16,535 bases of DNA from JAHQVI01 sp964407075 (GTDB taxonomy: Bacteria; Pseudomonadota; Alphaproteobacteria; Rhizobiales; Rhodomicrobiaceae), in NCBI GenBank assembly GCA_964407075.1, contig CAYOUE010000060.1, positions 1 to 16,535 on the forward strand. Reading direction: 5' to 3'. The position numbers were made by a program, and so were the translations under genes. Below are positions 7,669-15,739 of the stretch, one piece after another (positions within the stretch are counted from its first letter, which is position 1; each line of letters opens with the position of its first letter). A model generated the notes under the pieces. It worked only from the letters and a program-made list of their open reading frames with translations. It had not been told where the DNA came from and made no database searches.

Positions 7669-10179
7669 ATGAAGACACATGCGCGCGTGGTCGTGATCGG
7701 CGGCGGGGTTGTCGGCGTTTCCACCCTTTATCATCTGGCGAAGAAAGGCGTGAGCGATGCCGTGCTCGTCGAGCGCAAGGAGTTGACCTCCGGCTCGACC
7801 TGGCACGCGGCGGGTCTGCTGCCGCTGTTCAACATGAGCTACAGTGTCGGACAGATTCACAAATATTCCGTGGCGCTCTACAAGACGCTGGAAGAGGAAA
7901 CCGGGCAATCCGTCGGCTTTTCCGTCTGCTCGAACATCCGGCTGGCGCGTACCGGGGACCGGCTGGACGAATACCGCTATTATGCGGGCGTGGCGCGGAC
8001 GATCGGCGTCGATGTGCGCTGGCTTACGCCGGATGAGGTCAAGGAGATCTGGCCGCTCTGCAATGTGGACGGCATCATCGGCGCGATCCAGCACCCGCAA
8101 GACGGCTATATCCAGCCCGCCGATCTGACGCAGGCGCTGGCCCGCGGGGCGCGCAATCGCGGCGCGGAAATCTACCGCAATACGGCCGTGACCGGCATCG
8201 AGCAGAAGCCGAACGGCGAATGGCTGGTCAAGACCGACAAGGGCGACATCACCTGCGAACATGTCGTCTCCGCGACCGGCAATTTTGCGCGGCAAACAGG
8301 CGCGATGGTCGGCCTCGACATTCCCGTCATTCCCGTCGAGCACCAGTTCATCGTCACCGAACCGCATCCGGAGATCAAGGCGCGCAAGGCGGCGGGGCTG
8401 CCGGAAATGGGCGTGCTCCGCGAGTCGGACAGCTCCTGGTACATGCGCGAGGAAGCGGGCGGTCTGCTGTTAGGGCCTTATGAGGCTGGCGCACCGTGCT
8501 GCTATGTGGACGGGCCGCATGAACAATCCGAGTATGAACTTTTCCAGGAAGACATCGAGAGGCTGGAGCCGCATATCGCGACGGCCATCGAGCGCGTCCC
8601 CGCTTTCGGCGAGGTGGGCATCAAGGAAGTCTATAATGGCGCGATCGCCTATACGCCGGATGGTTCGCCGATCATCGGCCCGGCCTGGGATCTGAAGAAT
8701 TTCTGGCTCAATGAAGGGCACAGTTTCGGCGTTACCGCTGCTGGCGGCGCTGGGTGGCAGCTTGCCGAATGGATCGTCGAGGGCGAGCCCTCCATTGACA
8801 TGATGGGCGTCGATCCGCGCCGCTTCGGGCCTTACGCCTCGCGCGGCTATCTCCGCCGGAAGAACGAGGAAGCCTACGCCAATGTCTTCACCGTCCATTA
8901 TCCGGACGAGGAGCGCGTGGCGGCGCGGCCGCTGAAGCGCTCGCCCTGCTATGAGCGGATGGCGGCGAAAGGCGCGGTTTTCGGCTCGGTCTATGGCTGG
9001 GAGCGCCCGAACTGGTTCGCGCCGGAAGGCTACGGGCTTCGCGTGGACGAACTGCCGAAGCCGGACGTGCTGCTCAATCACCATCATCCCGTCCCGGATC
9101 ATGAAGGCAAGGTGCGCGAGCTGTGGAGCTTCCGCCGGTCGAACTATTTCGAGCATGTCGGAAACGAGTGCCGCAACGTGCATGAAAATGCCGGCGTGCT
9201 CGACATGTCGGCCTTCGCCAAGATGATGGTGTCCGGACCCGGCGCTGAAAGCTGGCTGGAATCTCTGGTCGCCAATCGTATCCCGAAGAAGATCGGACGC
9301 ATCGGCCTTTGCCATATGCTTTCGCAGAATGGCGGTGTCCGTTCCGAATTCACGATCTACAAGATGGGGCCGCAATCCTATTATCTCGTCTCGGCAGGCG
9401 CATTCGAGCGGCACGATCACGACTATCTGATGAAGCTCGCCCCCACCGACGGCAGCGTCCGCCTGCAGCCGGTGACGACGCAACATGGCGTGCTCGTCCT
9501 TGCCGGTCCCAAGGCGCGCGACGTGCTGCAGCAACTCACAGACGCCGATTTGAGCAATGACGCCTTCCCCTGGCTGACCGGCAAACCCGTCAATATCGGC
9601 CACGCAATGGCGCACGCCTTGCGCGTCAATTTCGTCGGCGAGCTGGGCTGGGAGCTGCATCACCCGATCGAGATGCAGAACACTATCTTCGATCTGTTGT
9701 TCGAGGCCGGCGCGCCACATGGCCTCAAGCCGTTCGGCATCAGGGCGATGGATTCCATGCGGATCGAGAAATCCTACCGTCTCATCCCGCGCGAGCTGTC
9801 CATAGAATACTCGGCGCTGGAGTCCGGTCTCGACAGGTTCGTCCGGCTCAACAAGCCGCATTTCATAGGCCGCGACGCGCTGATCGAATGGCAGCAGCGC
9901 GGTTTCAATAACCGCTTCGTGACGATGGAGATCGGCGAAATCGCCGACGCCGATCCGCGCGGCAACGAGCCGATCTACAGCAATGGAACGCTCGTGGGAC
10001 GCTGCACCAGCGGCGGGTTCGGCTGGCGGCTCGGCAAGTCAGTCGCGCTCGGCATGGTGCCCCCTGAACTGGGCGAGGACGGCGCGGAGTTCGAGGTCGA
10101 GATCCTCGGCAAGCGGCATCCCGCCATCGTCATCCCCGAAAGCCCGTTCGATGCGGAAAATGAGCGTCTTCGCGCCTGA
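7669..10179 (+). CDS. FAD-dependent dimethylglycine/sarcosine dehydrogenase (GcvT family)
   Basis: Oxidative N-demethylase that takes a methyl group from dimethylglycine (or sarcosine) and passes the carbon to tetrahydrofolate as 5,10-methylene-THF. The 836 residues match the 810-870 of the family. Domains in order: FAD-binding DAO fold (1 to about 365) with the dinucleotide motif GGGVVG (11-16); a short central FAO domain; and a C-terminal GcvT-like folate domain (from about 430) with VGELGWELHHP. SGSTWHAAGL (41-50) holds H46, matching the histidine that carries covalent FAD in mammalian dimethylglycine dehydrogenase. The Asp of T-protein appears replaced by Glu in RSEFTI, a pattern I recall from dimethylglycine dehydrogenases, so I lean to that substrate over sarcosine; 4-methylaminobutanoate or another N-methyl amine remains possible. 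GGAGG at 7654-7658 supports the start. Downstream, across 116 bases without a gene, is a MetF-like gene. Confidence 0.88.
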   Translation: MKTHARVVVIGGGVVGVSTLYHLAKKGVSDAVLVERKELTSGSTWHAAGLLPLFNMSYSVGQIHKYSVALYKTLEEETGQSVGFSVCSNIRLARTGDRLDEYRYYAGVARTIGVDVRWLTPDEVKEIWPLCNVDGIIGAIQHPQDGYIQPADLTQALARGARNRGAEIYRNTAVTGIEQKPNGEWLVKTDKGDITCEHVVSATGNFARQTGAMVGLDIPVIPVEHQFIVTEPHPEIKARKAAGLPEMGVLRESDSSWYMREEAGGLLLGPYEAGAPCCYVDGPHEQSEYELFQEDIERLEPHIATAIERVPAFGEVGIKEVYNGAIAYTPDGSPIIGPAWDLKNFWLNEGHSFGVTAAGGAGWQLAEWIVEGEPSIDMMGVDPRRFGPYASRGYLRRKNEEAYANVFTVHYPDEERVAARPLKRSPCYERMAAKGAVFGSVYGWERPNWFAPEGYGLRVDELPKPDVLLNHHHPVPDHEGKVRELWSFRRSNYFEHVGNECRNVHENAGVLDMSAFAKMMVSGPGAESWLESLVANRIPKKIGRIGLCHMLSQNGGVRSEFTIYKMGPQSYYLVSAGAFERHDHDYLMKLAPTDGSVRLQPVTTQHGVLVLAGPKARDVLQQLTDADLSNDAFPWLTGKPVNIGHAMAHALRVNFVGELGWELHHPIEMQNTIFDLLFEAGAPHGLKPFGIRAMDSMRIEKSYRLIPRELSIEYSALESGLDRFVRLNKPHFIGRDALIEWQQRGFNNRFVTMEIGEIADADPRGNEPIYSNGTLVGRCTSGGFGWRLGKSVALGMVPPELGEDGAEFEVEILGKRHPAIVIPESPFDAENERLRA

Positions 10180-10295
10180 TCGCGCCGCGTCGCAATCCGG
10201 ACATTCGGAGCCGTAACCGTGAAAGCCGCGAAGTCGCCGGGCTGATAGCGTTCGAAGAAGCTGCCGGACCGGAGCCTTAGCGTGGAGCAAGCCGC

Positions 10296-11279
10296 ATGGG
10301 ACTTTACGACGACATGGACGCCGCTGCAGCCCTGGCCGACGAAGCGCCGATCAGGCCAGGTAAATCCCCTGCCCCGCTTTCTTCCGTTCCGGAAGTCCGA
10401 CTTCGCAGGCGCATATGTGCGCTTGAGGAAGGCTTTTCCATCGAGGTGCTGCCGAAAACGGCGCGCAAGATCGAGCATTTCGCTGAGCATCTGCCGCGCG
10501 GAACCCGCGTTTTCATCCCCTTTCTGCCTGGCGCGGTATTCGCCGACTGCGTTCCGCTTGCGGCGCGCTTGCGACGCGAGGGCATGGAGCCGGTTCCCCA
10601 TATCGCTGCCCGCCGGCTGACGTCCGCGGACGAACTGTCCGAAACGCTCGCACGCCTGCGCGAAGAGGCCGCCGTCACGCAGTGCCTCGTCATCGCGGGC
10701 GACCCTGACCGCGCGGCCGGGCCTTTCGCCGACAGCATGGCGCTTCTGGAGCGTGGCGAACTCGAACGGCAGGGCATCGCGACTGTCTTCGCCGGCGCTC
10801 AGCCCGAGGGCATTCCGCGCGTCGCGCCGGAAAAGGTGGAGGCCGCGCTGCTCTGGAAAAACGCCTACGCGCGCGCATCCAGCGCGGAGTTGCGCCTTGT
10901 CACCCAGTTCACGCTCGACATTCACGCTCTGACGGCGTGGCTGGACCGCCTGGAAGGCCTGGACAATCGTTTGCCGTTGCATATCGGGCTTGCCGGACCC
11001 ACCAGCCTCACGACGCTTCTGAAATTCGCCGCCCTGACAGGCGCGGCTGCCTCGCTCCGAGCCATGCGCCGCTACGGGATGAAGATTTCCCAGCTCGCGA
11101 GCGAGGCCGAACCCGACGCCATGGTGACCTATCTTGCCGGACGGGACGCGCCGCTCGCGGGGCTGCATATCTATACGTTCGGAGGCTTCGAGAGGTCTGC
11201 CGCCTGGATGCGCGAACTCGGCCGGGGCGCTTTCCGGATGAAGCCTGAAGGGGCCGGGTTCGCTGTGGAGGCGGCCTAG
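10296..11279 (+). CDS. Methylenetetrahydrofolate reductase-like protein (MetF family)
   Basis: A 327-residue FAD-dependent barrel protein of the MTHFR family, expected to interconvert 5,10-methylene-THF and 5-methyl-THF. E50 (FSIEVLPK), D136 (VIAGDPD) and Q204 (TQFTLD) appear to line up with the catalytic Glu28, Asp120 and Gln183 of E. coli MetF, so the active site looks complete. The rest is divergent from housekeeping MetF, and there is an extra N-terminal stretch of about 35 residues. The C-terminal regulatory domain of eukaryotic enzymes is absent. GGAG at 10284-10287 is well spaced from the ATG. Its place between a methyl-oxidising enzyme and Fhs suggests a catabolic paralog, like the extra metF copies in methyl-halide and DMSP users, rather than the methionine-synthesis enzyme. 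The gene ends 8 bases from the convergent regulator gene. Confidence 0.85.
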   Translation: MGLYDDMDAAAALADEAPIRPGKSPAPLSSVPEVRLRRRICALEEGFSIEVLPKTARKIEHFAEHLPRGTRVFIPFLPGAVFADCVPLAARLRREGMEPVPHIAARRLTSADELSETLARLREEAAVTQCLVIAGDPDRAAGPFADSMALLERGELERQGIATVFAGAQPEGIPRVAPEKVEAALLWKNAYARASSAELRLVTQFTLDIHALTAWLDRLEGLDNRLPLHIGLAGPTSLTTLLKFAALTGAAASLRAMRRYGMKISQLASEAEPDAMVTYLAGRDAPLAGLHIYTFGGFERSAAWMRELGRGAFRMKPEGAGFAVEAA

Positions 11280-11287
11280 ACCTGCGC

Positions 11288-12367
11288 TCAGCTCCGCATC
11301 AGGCGCGTCTCCTGTTCTCCGTCGTCCGAAGCAGGCTGAATTGCTGGCGCAACGCCCGTCTCCTCGGCGATCTGATCGTCGATAATGTCGGGCGTGTAGC
11401 GGTCCACATGAGGCTGCTTGTTGTAATATTCGCGGTAGCGTTTGGAGAAATGCGAGGCCGACAGAAAGCCGCTCGCCACCGCGACCTCGATGATCGAAAG
11501 ATTGGAGTGGCGCAGAAGGCGGCGGGCCCGTTCGAGGCGGACTTCGAGGTAGTAACGCGCGGGCGAACGTCCCAGATGATGCCGGAACAGCCGCTCGATG
11601 TGGCGGCGCGAAATCGACGTCACCTGCGAGATTTCGGCCAGCGAGATCGGTTCGGCGATATTGGCCTCCATGATCTCGATGATCGAAAGCAGGCGCGGGT
11701 TCTGGATGCCCAGCCGCGAGCCTATCGGCAGTCTCTGCCGGTCGTTGGCGGGCCTGATCCGGTCGCGCAGGCAGATGTCGCACACCTTCTCAGCCGTATT
11801 CTGGCCGAAACGCAGGCTGATGAAATGCAGCATCATGTCGAGCGCCACCGTTCCGCCGGCGGAGGTGAAGATGTCATTGTCCACCTCAAACAGCGAGGGC
11901 CTCACGTCGACGCCGGGAAAACGCTCGGAAAAACTCGGGATCATCTCCCAGTGGATCGCGCAGCGCCGGTCCTCAAGAAGTCCGGCTTCGGCCAGAATCC
12001 AGGCTCCCGTGCACAGTCCGCCGATATTGACCCTGCGTGCGTGCATCCGTCTCAGCCAGCTGAAAACGGCCTGATCCTTGACGCTTTCAACGTCGATTCC
12101 CGCACATACGATCGCCATGCGCATCGCCTTGGGATCCACCGGCTCATGGAGGATGTCGCGCAGGGACGCGTCGGCGTTGAGAAGAACGCCGTTGCTCGCC
12201 TCAACCGGTTCGCCGCCTTTCGAAACCAGCTTCCATTCGTAGACCGTCCTGCCAAGCGCGCGGTTGGTTAGCCTGAGGGCCTCGATTGCCGAGGCGAATG
12301 CGATCATTGAGAATTTGGGTATGAGAAGGAAAAGGATCGTCTGCCGGTCCGGCGCACGGCTCACCAT
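11288..12367 (-). CDS. GlxA family AraC-type transcriptional regulator (GbdR-like)
   Basis: A 359-residue regulator with an N-terminal DJ-1/PfpI-like (GATase1) sensor domain (about 8-195) and a C-terminal AraC DNA-binding domain. The sensor keeps the nucleophile-elbow form GGLCTGAWILAEAG, with C119, but regulators of this type are not known to be enzymes. The first helix-turn-helix is near 242-265 (SLAEISQVTSISRRHIERLF). The AraC signature spans about 277-318 and ends NKQP. GbdR and CdhR of Pseudomonas, which sense dimethylglycine/betaine and carnitine, share this design, so a methylated glycine is a fair guess for the inducer. The frame also allows a GTG start at 12376, but the ATG at 12367 has AGGT (12375-12378) seven bases away and is preferred. 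It reads away from fhs across a 321-base control region. Confidence 0.9.
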   Translation of the reverse strand: MVSRAPDRQTILFLLIPKFSMIAFASAIEALRLTNRALGRTVYEWKLVSKGGEPVEASNGVLLNADASLRDILHEPVDPKAMRMAIVCAGIDVESVKDQAVFSWLRRMHARRVNIGGLCTGAWILAEAGLLEDRRCAIHWEMIPSFSERFPGVDVRPSLFEVDNDIFTSAGGTVALDMMLHFISLRFGQNTAEKVCDICLRDRIRPANDRQRLPIGSRLGIQNPRLLSIIEIMEANIAEPISLAEISQVTSISRRHIERLFRHHLGRSPARYYLEVRLERARRLLRHSNLSIIEVAVASGFLSASHFSKRYREYYNKQPHVDRYTPDIIDDQIAEETGVAPAIQPASDDGEQETRLMRS

Positions 12368-12440
12368 GTCTGGCACCTATCGATGCGAGGCGTCTTGCCC
12401 GGTCAGCGCTGCGCTGACACGCCGAAGCGTACAACCGATA

Positions 12441-12468
12441 ATTGCTCGGAATGCCCTGTTTTAGCAAT
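12441..12468. repeat. Inverted repeat ATTGCT-N16-AGCAAT
   Basis: Six-base arms at 12441-12446 and 12463-12468 lie 74-101 bases before the regulator start and overlap its possible promoter. It could be an autoregulatory site. Arms of six are short enough for chance. Confidence 0.3.
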
Positions 12469-12547
12469 GCATTTCTGTTAACGGAGCGATCCGTGGTACA
12501 GGTGTTCTGAAGCGCGCCTGCCTGTCATCTGCGGCCGCGCGCGCCGA

Positions 12548-12618
12548 TGTCGCATTCAGACCATAATGGGACGAGGCGGGGATGCGGCCGGCGCCCGCAT
12601 GACGCCATGATGCGACAT
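12548..12618. promoter_or_regulatory. Candidate regulator sites: inverted TGTCGCAT pair
   Basis: TGTCGCAT is present on the plus strand at 12548-12555 and on the minus strand at 12618-12611. YCGCAT occurs four times here in all, twice in each orientation (12550, 12595; minus at 12587, 12616). AraC-type proteins often bind paired sites, and a related TCGCA pair lies before the dimethylglycine dehydrogenase gene. This is a hypothesis from spacing and sequence only. Confidence 0.35.
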
Positions 12619-12676
12619 GGCCCGCTTGACGGGGCAGGCTGGCGGCCATTCGGCCGCAGAAGCGCCATCGGACCAT

Positions 12677-12681
12677 GAGGA
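12677..12681 (+). promoter_or_regulatory. Ribosome binding site deciding the fhs start
   Basis: GAGGA ends seven bases before the ATG at 12689. The open frame runs further up to an ATG at 12617, but those 24 codons have no ribosome site and do not resemble the family. Confidence 0.6.
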
Positions 12682-12688
12682 CTTGCAT

Positions 12689-14353
12689 ATGCTGAACAAG
12701 AAGGCCAGCGCTTCAGGCGACCCGCATTCTCCCGGCGCGACGCCGGCAAAGGCACAAACAGATCTTGAAATCGCGCGCAGGGCGCGAATGCAGCCGATCG
12801 CCGAAATCGGCGCGCGGCTCGGGGTTCCTGACGATGCGCTCTATCCATACGGCAAGTACATAGCCAAGATCGAGGAGCCGTTTCTGGACGGTCTTGAGGC
12901 GCGCCAGGACGGCAAGCTGATCCTCGTCACCGCGATCACGCCGACGCCTGCAGGGGAAGGCAAGACGACGACGACCATCGGGCTCAGCGACGGGCTGAAC
13001 CGGCTCGGTGCGCGGGCGGCGGCCTGCATCCGCGAACCGAGCCTCGGCCCGTGCTNNNNNNNNNNTTTCCACGCCATCACCGCCGCGCATAATCTGCTCT
13101 CGGCGCTTCTGGACAATCATCTGCACTGGGGCAACGCTTCGGGGCTCGATCCGCGCCGCATCGTCTGGCGGCGGGTCATGGACATGAACGACCGCTCCCT
13201 TCGCAGCATCGTGATCGGTCTCGGCGGGGCGACCGAAGGCGTGCCGCGCGAGGACGGTTTCGACATCACCGTTGCCAGCGAGGTCATGGCGATCTTCTGC
13301 CTGGCGAAGAATTTCCCCGACCTGAGCGAGCGGCTCGGCGCCATGATCGTCGGCTACCGTCAGGACAAGTCGCCCGTCCATGCGGCCGATCTGGAGGCGG
13401 CCGGCGCGATGTCGGTGCTGCTCAAGCACGCTTTCATGCCCAATCTCGTGCAGAGTCTGGAGAACAACCCGGTCCTCGTTCATGGCGGACCGTTCGCCAA
13501 TATCGCGCATGGCTGCAATTCCGTGCGGGCGACACGGGCGGGGCTGAAGCTGGCCGACTATGTCGTCACCGAAGCCGGGTTCGGTGCGGATCTGGGCGCA
13601 GAGAAATTCTTCGATATCAAGTGCCGCAAGGCCGGGCTGACGCCGAACCTCGCCGTTCTGGTCGCGACGGTGCGTGCGCTGAAGATGCATGGCGGTGTGG
13701 CGAAGACCGATCTGAGTACGCCAGATGTCGCCGCGGTCAGGCGCGGTCTCGCCAATCTCGGACGGCATATCTCCAATCTGAAGCGTTTCGGCGTGCCGAT
13801 CCTTGTCGGCGTCAACCGCTTCGATGCCGATACCAAGGAGGAAATCCGGACGGTCATTGACTTCTGCGCCAGCGTAGGTGTCGAGGCGCATCTGTGCTCA
13901 CACTGGGCGGACGGCAGCGCCGGAATCGAGCCGCTGGCCCGCCGCGCGAAGGAGATCGCCGACAGCGATACGCTGAGCATGTTCCATCCGCTTTACGATG
14001 AGGAACTCCCGGTTGCCGACAAGATCCGCACTATCGCGCACGAGCTTTACGGCGCCAGCGACATCGTTCTGTCGGCTGAAGCAGAGCAGCAGATCAAGCG
14101 CATCAAGAAGCTCGGCTTCGGCAATCTGCCGGTCTGCATGGCCAAGACGCAGTACAGCTTTGCGGCCGACGCAGCGGCTGGCGGCAATCCGGGCGAGCAT
14201 GTGCTGCCGATCCGCGAGGTGCGGCTGTCGGCGGGGGCGGGCTTCCTGCCTGTGCTGTGCGGAACGATGATGACCATGCCGGGCCTGCCAAAAGTCCCCG
14301 CGGCGAATGCGATGTATATCAACGACGAAGGGCAGATCGAGAATTTGTCTTAG
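12689..14353 (+). CDS. fhs: Formate-tetrahydrofolate ligase, interrupted by an assembly gap
   Basis: Joins formate to THF with ATP to give 10-formyl-THF; the reaction is reversible and can yield ATP when formyl-THF is in excess. It reads as 554 residues here. The ATP loop TPTPAGEGKTTT is at about 84-95, and the second family signature, VATVRALKMHGG, is present, as are HGGPFANIAHGCNS, AEKFFDIKCR, MAKTQYSF and MTMPGLPK. The frame continues across 10 N, but the text jumps from PSLGPC to FHAITAAHNLL. In other ligases 28 residues separate these points, including the first family signature GxKGGAAGGGY, and only four fit here. This is an assembly fault, not a biological deletion. About 20 unconserved residues precede the usual start. 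soxB follows after 96 bases, probably in one operon. Confidence 0.95.
   Translation: MLNKKASASGDPHSPGATPAKAQTDLEIARRARMQPIAEIGARLGVPDDALYPYGKYIAKIEEPFLDGLEARQDGKLILVTAITPTPAGEGKTTTTIGLSDGLNRLGARAAACIREPSLGPCXXXXFHAITAAHNLLSALLDNHLHWGNASGLDPRRIVWRRVMDMNDRSLRSIVIGLGGATEGVPREDGFDITVASEVMAIFCLAKNFPDLSERLGAMIVGYRQDKSPVHAADLEAAGAMSVLLKHAFMPNLVQSLENNPVLVHGGPFANIAHGCNSVRATRAGLKLADYVVTEAGFGADLGAEKFFDIKCRKAGLTPNLAVLVATVRALKMHGGVAKTDLSTPDVAAVRRGLANLGRHISNLKRFGVPILVGVNRFDADTKEEIRTVIDFCASVGVEAHLCSHWADGSAGIEPLARRAKEIADSDTLSMFHPLYDEELPVADKIRTIAHELYGASDIVLSAEAEQQIKRIKKLGFGNLPVCMAKTQYSFAADAAAGGNPGEHVLPIREVRLSAGAGFLPVLCGTMMTMPGLPKVPAANAMYINDEGQIENLS
13056..13065. other. Assembly gap (10 N) inside fhs
   Basis: Ten unknown bases. 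Family length says 28 residues (84 bases) belong between PSLGPC and FHAI, against 12 bases here. About 72 bases are therefore unrepresented, a multiple of three, which is why the frame still holds. Confidence 0.9.
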
Positions 14354-14384
14354 TACAAAGCATTGCAACCAGCGCCATTTCCAC

Positions 14385-14401
14385 CTCTCCCATGGGGAGA
14401 G
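14385..14401. repeat. Hairpin CTCTCCC-ATG-GGGAGAG between fhs and soxB
   Basis: A perfect seven-pair stem with a three-base loop, 32 bases after the fhs stop, followed by GCGAGAAAAAG. It resembles the short CTCTCCC/GGGAGAG intergenic repeats I recall scattered in rhizobial genomes. It could lower transcription into soxB or protect the fhs message end; there is no T run for a classical terminator. Confidence 0.55.
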
Positions 14402-14449
14402 CGAGAAAAAGAGCATCGGCGCTAACCGGCGCAGATATGGGCGAAGGCC

Positions 14450-15703
14450 ATGACGCGGCACTATTCTTTTTTCAACTTGTTCCGCGAGGGGTTGCGCGGC
14501 CATACCGGCTGGGAACCGGCCTGGCGGGATGCGGAGCCGCAACCGTCCTATGACGCGGTCATTATCGGCGGTGGCGGACATGGTCTGGCCACGGCCTATT
14601 ACCTTGCCCGCGATCACGGAATGACCAATATCGCCGTGCTGGAAAAGGGCTGGATCGGCGGCGGCAATGCGGGCCGCAACACCACGATCATCCGCTCCAA
14701 CTATCTCTATGACGAAAGCGCCGCGATCTACGGGCACGCGCTCAGACTGTGGGAAGGGCTGGGGCGTGAGCTGAACTACAACATCATGATGAGCCATCGC
14801 GGCGTGCTCAATCTGGCGCATGACGATCACGAGGCGCGCCAGCTCAAGCGCCGTGTCGAGGCCAACCGGCTTAACGGCATCGACAGCGAATATCTCGATG
14901 CGAAACAGGTCAAGGAATTCTGTCCGGCGATCAGCATTTCGCCCGATGTCCGCTATCCGGTGATCGGCGCGACCCTGCAGCGGCGCGGCGGCGTCAACCG
15001 GCATGATGCGGTGGTCTGGGGCTTCGCGCGCGCCGCCTCGGCGATGGGCGTCGACATCGTGCAGAATTGTGAAGTGACCGGCATCCGCGTCGTGGCTGGC
15101 GCGGTGACGGGCATCGACACCAACCGGGGATTCATCCGCACACCAAAAGTTGCCAGCGTCGTCGCCGGACACACCAGCGTTATCGCGCGAATGGTTGATC
15201 TGCGCCTGCCGATCGAAAGTCATCCGCTACAGGCGCTCGTCTCCGAACCGGTCAAGCCGGTGCTGAACTGCGTCGTCATGTCGAATGCGGTCCACGCCTA
15301 TTGCAGCCAGTCCGACAAGGGCGAACTCGTCATCGGAGCGGGGATCGACGCCTATCTCTCCTATACGCAGCGCGGCGGCTTCGACATCATCGAGCATGAA
15401 ATCGCCTCGCTGCTGGAGCTGTTTCCGGCTTTCTCGCGGCTGCGGATGATGCGGCAATGGGGCGGGATCGTCGATGTCTGCCCGGACGCCAGCCCTATCA
15501 TTTCCAAGACGCGCGTGAAGGGCTTTTACATCAATGGCGGCTGGGGAACCGGCGGCTGGAAAGCGACGCCCGGTTCGGGCCACGCCTTCGCCGATCTGGT
15601 CGCGAACGACGAACCGAACGCTATTGCGGCGCCTTTTGCGATCGAGCGTTTCGTGACAGGCCGCCTCGTCGCCGAGCATGGCGCGGCGGCGGTGGCGCAT
15701 TAG
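14450..15703 (+). CDS. soxB: Sarcosine oxidase subunit beta
   Basis: The flavin subunit of heterotetrameric sarcosine oxidase, which oxidises sarcosine to glycine with O2 and, with THF present, gives 5,10-methylene-THF and H2O2. The 417 residues fit the 405-420 of the family. The N-terminal MTRHYSFFNLFREGLRGHTGW is typical and decides the start, although GAAGG is only two bases from the ATG. The FAD motif IIGGGGHG is at 38-45. H185 in GGVNRHDAVVWGFARAA corresponds to the histidine (His173 in Stenotrophomonas) that carries covalent FMN. The C-terminal GGWGTGGWKATPGSG is conserved. It follows fhs and precedes soxD by 36 A-rich bases in the canonical order B-D-A-G. Confidence 0.96.
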   Translation: MTRHYSFFNLFREGLRGHTGWEPAWRDAEPQPSYDAVIIGGGGHGLATAYYLARDHGMTNIAVLEKGWIGGGNAGRNTTIIRSNYLYDESAAIYGHALRLWEGLGRELNYNIMMSHRGVLNLAHDDHEARQLKRRVEANRLNGIDSEYLDAKQVKEFCPAISISPDVRYPVIGATLQRRGGVNRHDAVVWGFARAASAMGVDIVQNCEVTGIRVVAGAVTGIDTNRGFIRTPKVASVVAGHTSVIARMVDLRLPIESHPLQALVSEPVKPVLNCVVMSNAVHAYCSQSDKGELVIGAGIDAYLSYTQRGGFDIIEHEIASLLELFPAFSRLRMMRQWGGIVDVCPDASPIISKTRVKGFYINGGWGTGGWKATPGSGHAFADLVANDEPNAIAAPFAIERFVTGRLVAEHGAAAVAH

Positions 15704-15739
15704 AAAATAAAGACAAAAGCGAAATTGCAGGTACCGGCC

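Larger units (their letters stand above)
12368..12688. promoter_or_regulatory. Divergent control region between the regulator gene and fhs
   Basis: This 321-base stretch has no convincing gene. It holds an ATTGCT-N16-AGCAAT inverted repeat on the regulator side (12441-12468). On the fhs side it holds TGTCGCAT at 12548-12555 and its reverse complement at 12611-12618, with ATGCGG-N7-CCGCAT (12582-12600) between them. A weak minus-strand promoter (TTGCTA, 18 bases, AATTAT) overlaps the first repeat and could drive the regulator gene. I see no convincing sigma-70 promoter for fhs. No riboswitch class was recognised. Confidence 0.6.

Noticed and set aside
8470..9861. Minus-strand open frame of 463 codons inside the demethylase gene
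   Set aside because: The plus frame is a continuous, recognisable FAD/GcvT protein. The minus frame is a composition shadow.
10180..10295. Spacer between the demethylase and MetF-like genes examined for a small gene or terminator
   Set aside because: No open frame with a ribosome site and no convincing hairpin with a T run were seen.
9975..11783. Minus-strand open frame of 602 codons spanning the demethylase end, the MetF-like gene and the regulator gene
   Set aside because: It crosses three well supported genes on both strands and shows low-complexity Arg-rich translation without motifs.
12617..12688. Upstream start for fhs at 12617
   Set aside because: The added 24 residues are unlike the family, there is no ribosome site before 12617, and GAGGA correctly precedes the ATG at 12689. 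The minus-strand TGTCGCAT motif also covers this ATG.
13898..15223. Minus-strand open frame of 441 codons opposite fhs and soxB
   Set aside because: fhs and soxB are unmistakable on the plus strand. The antisense frame has no family features.
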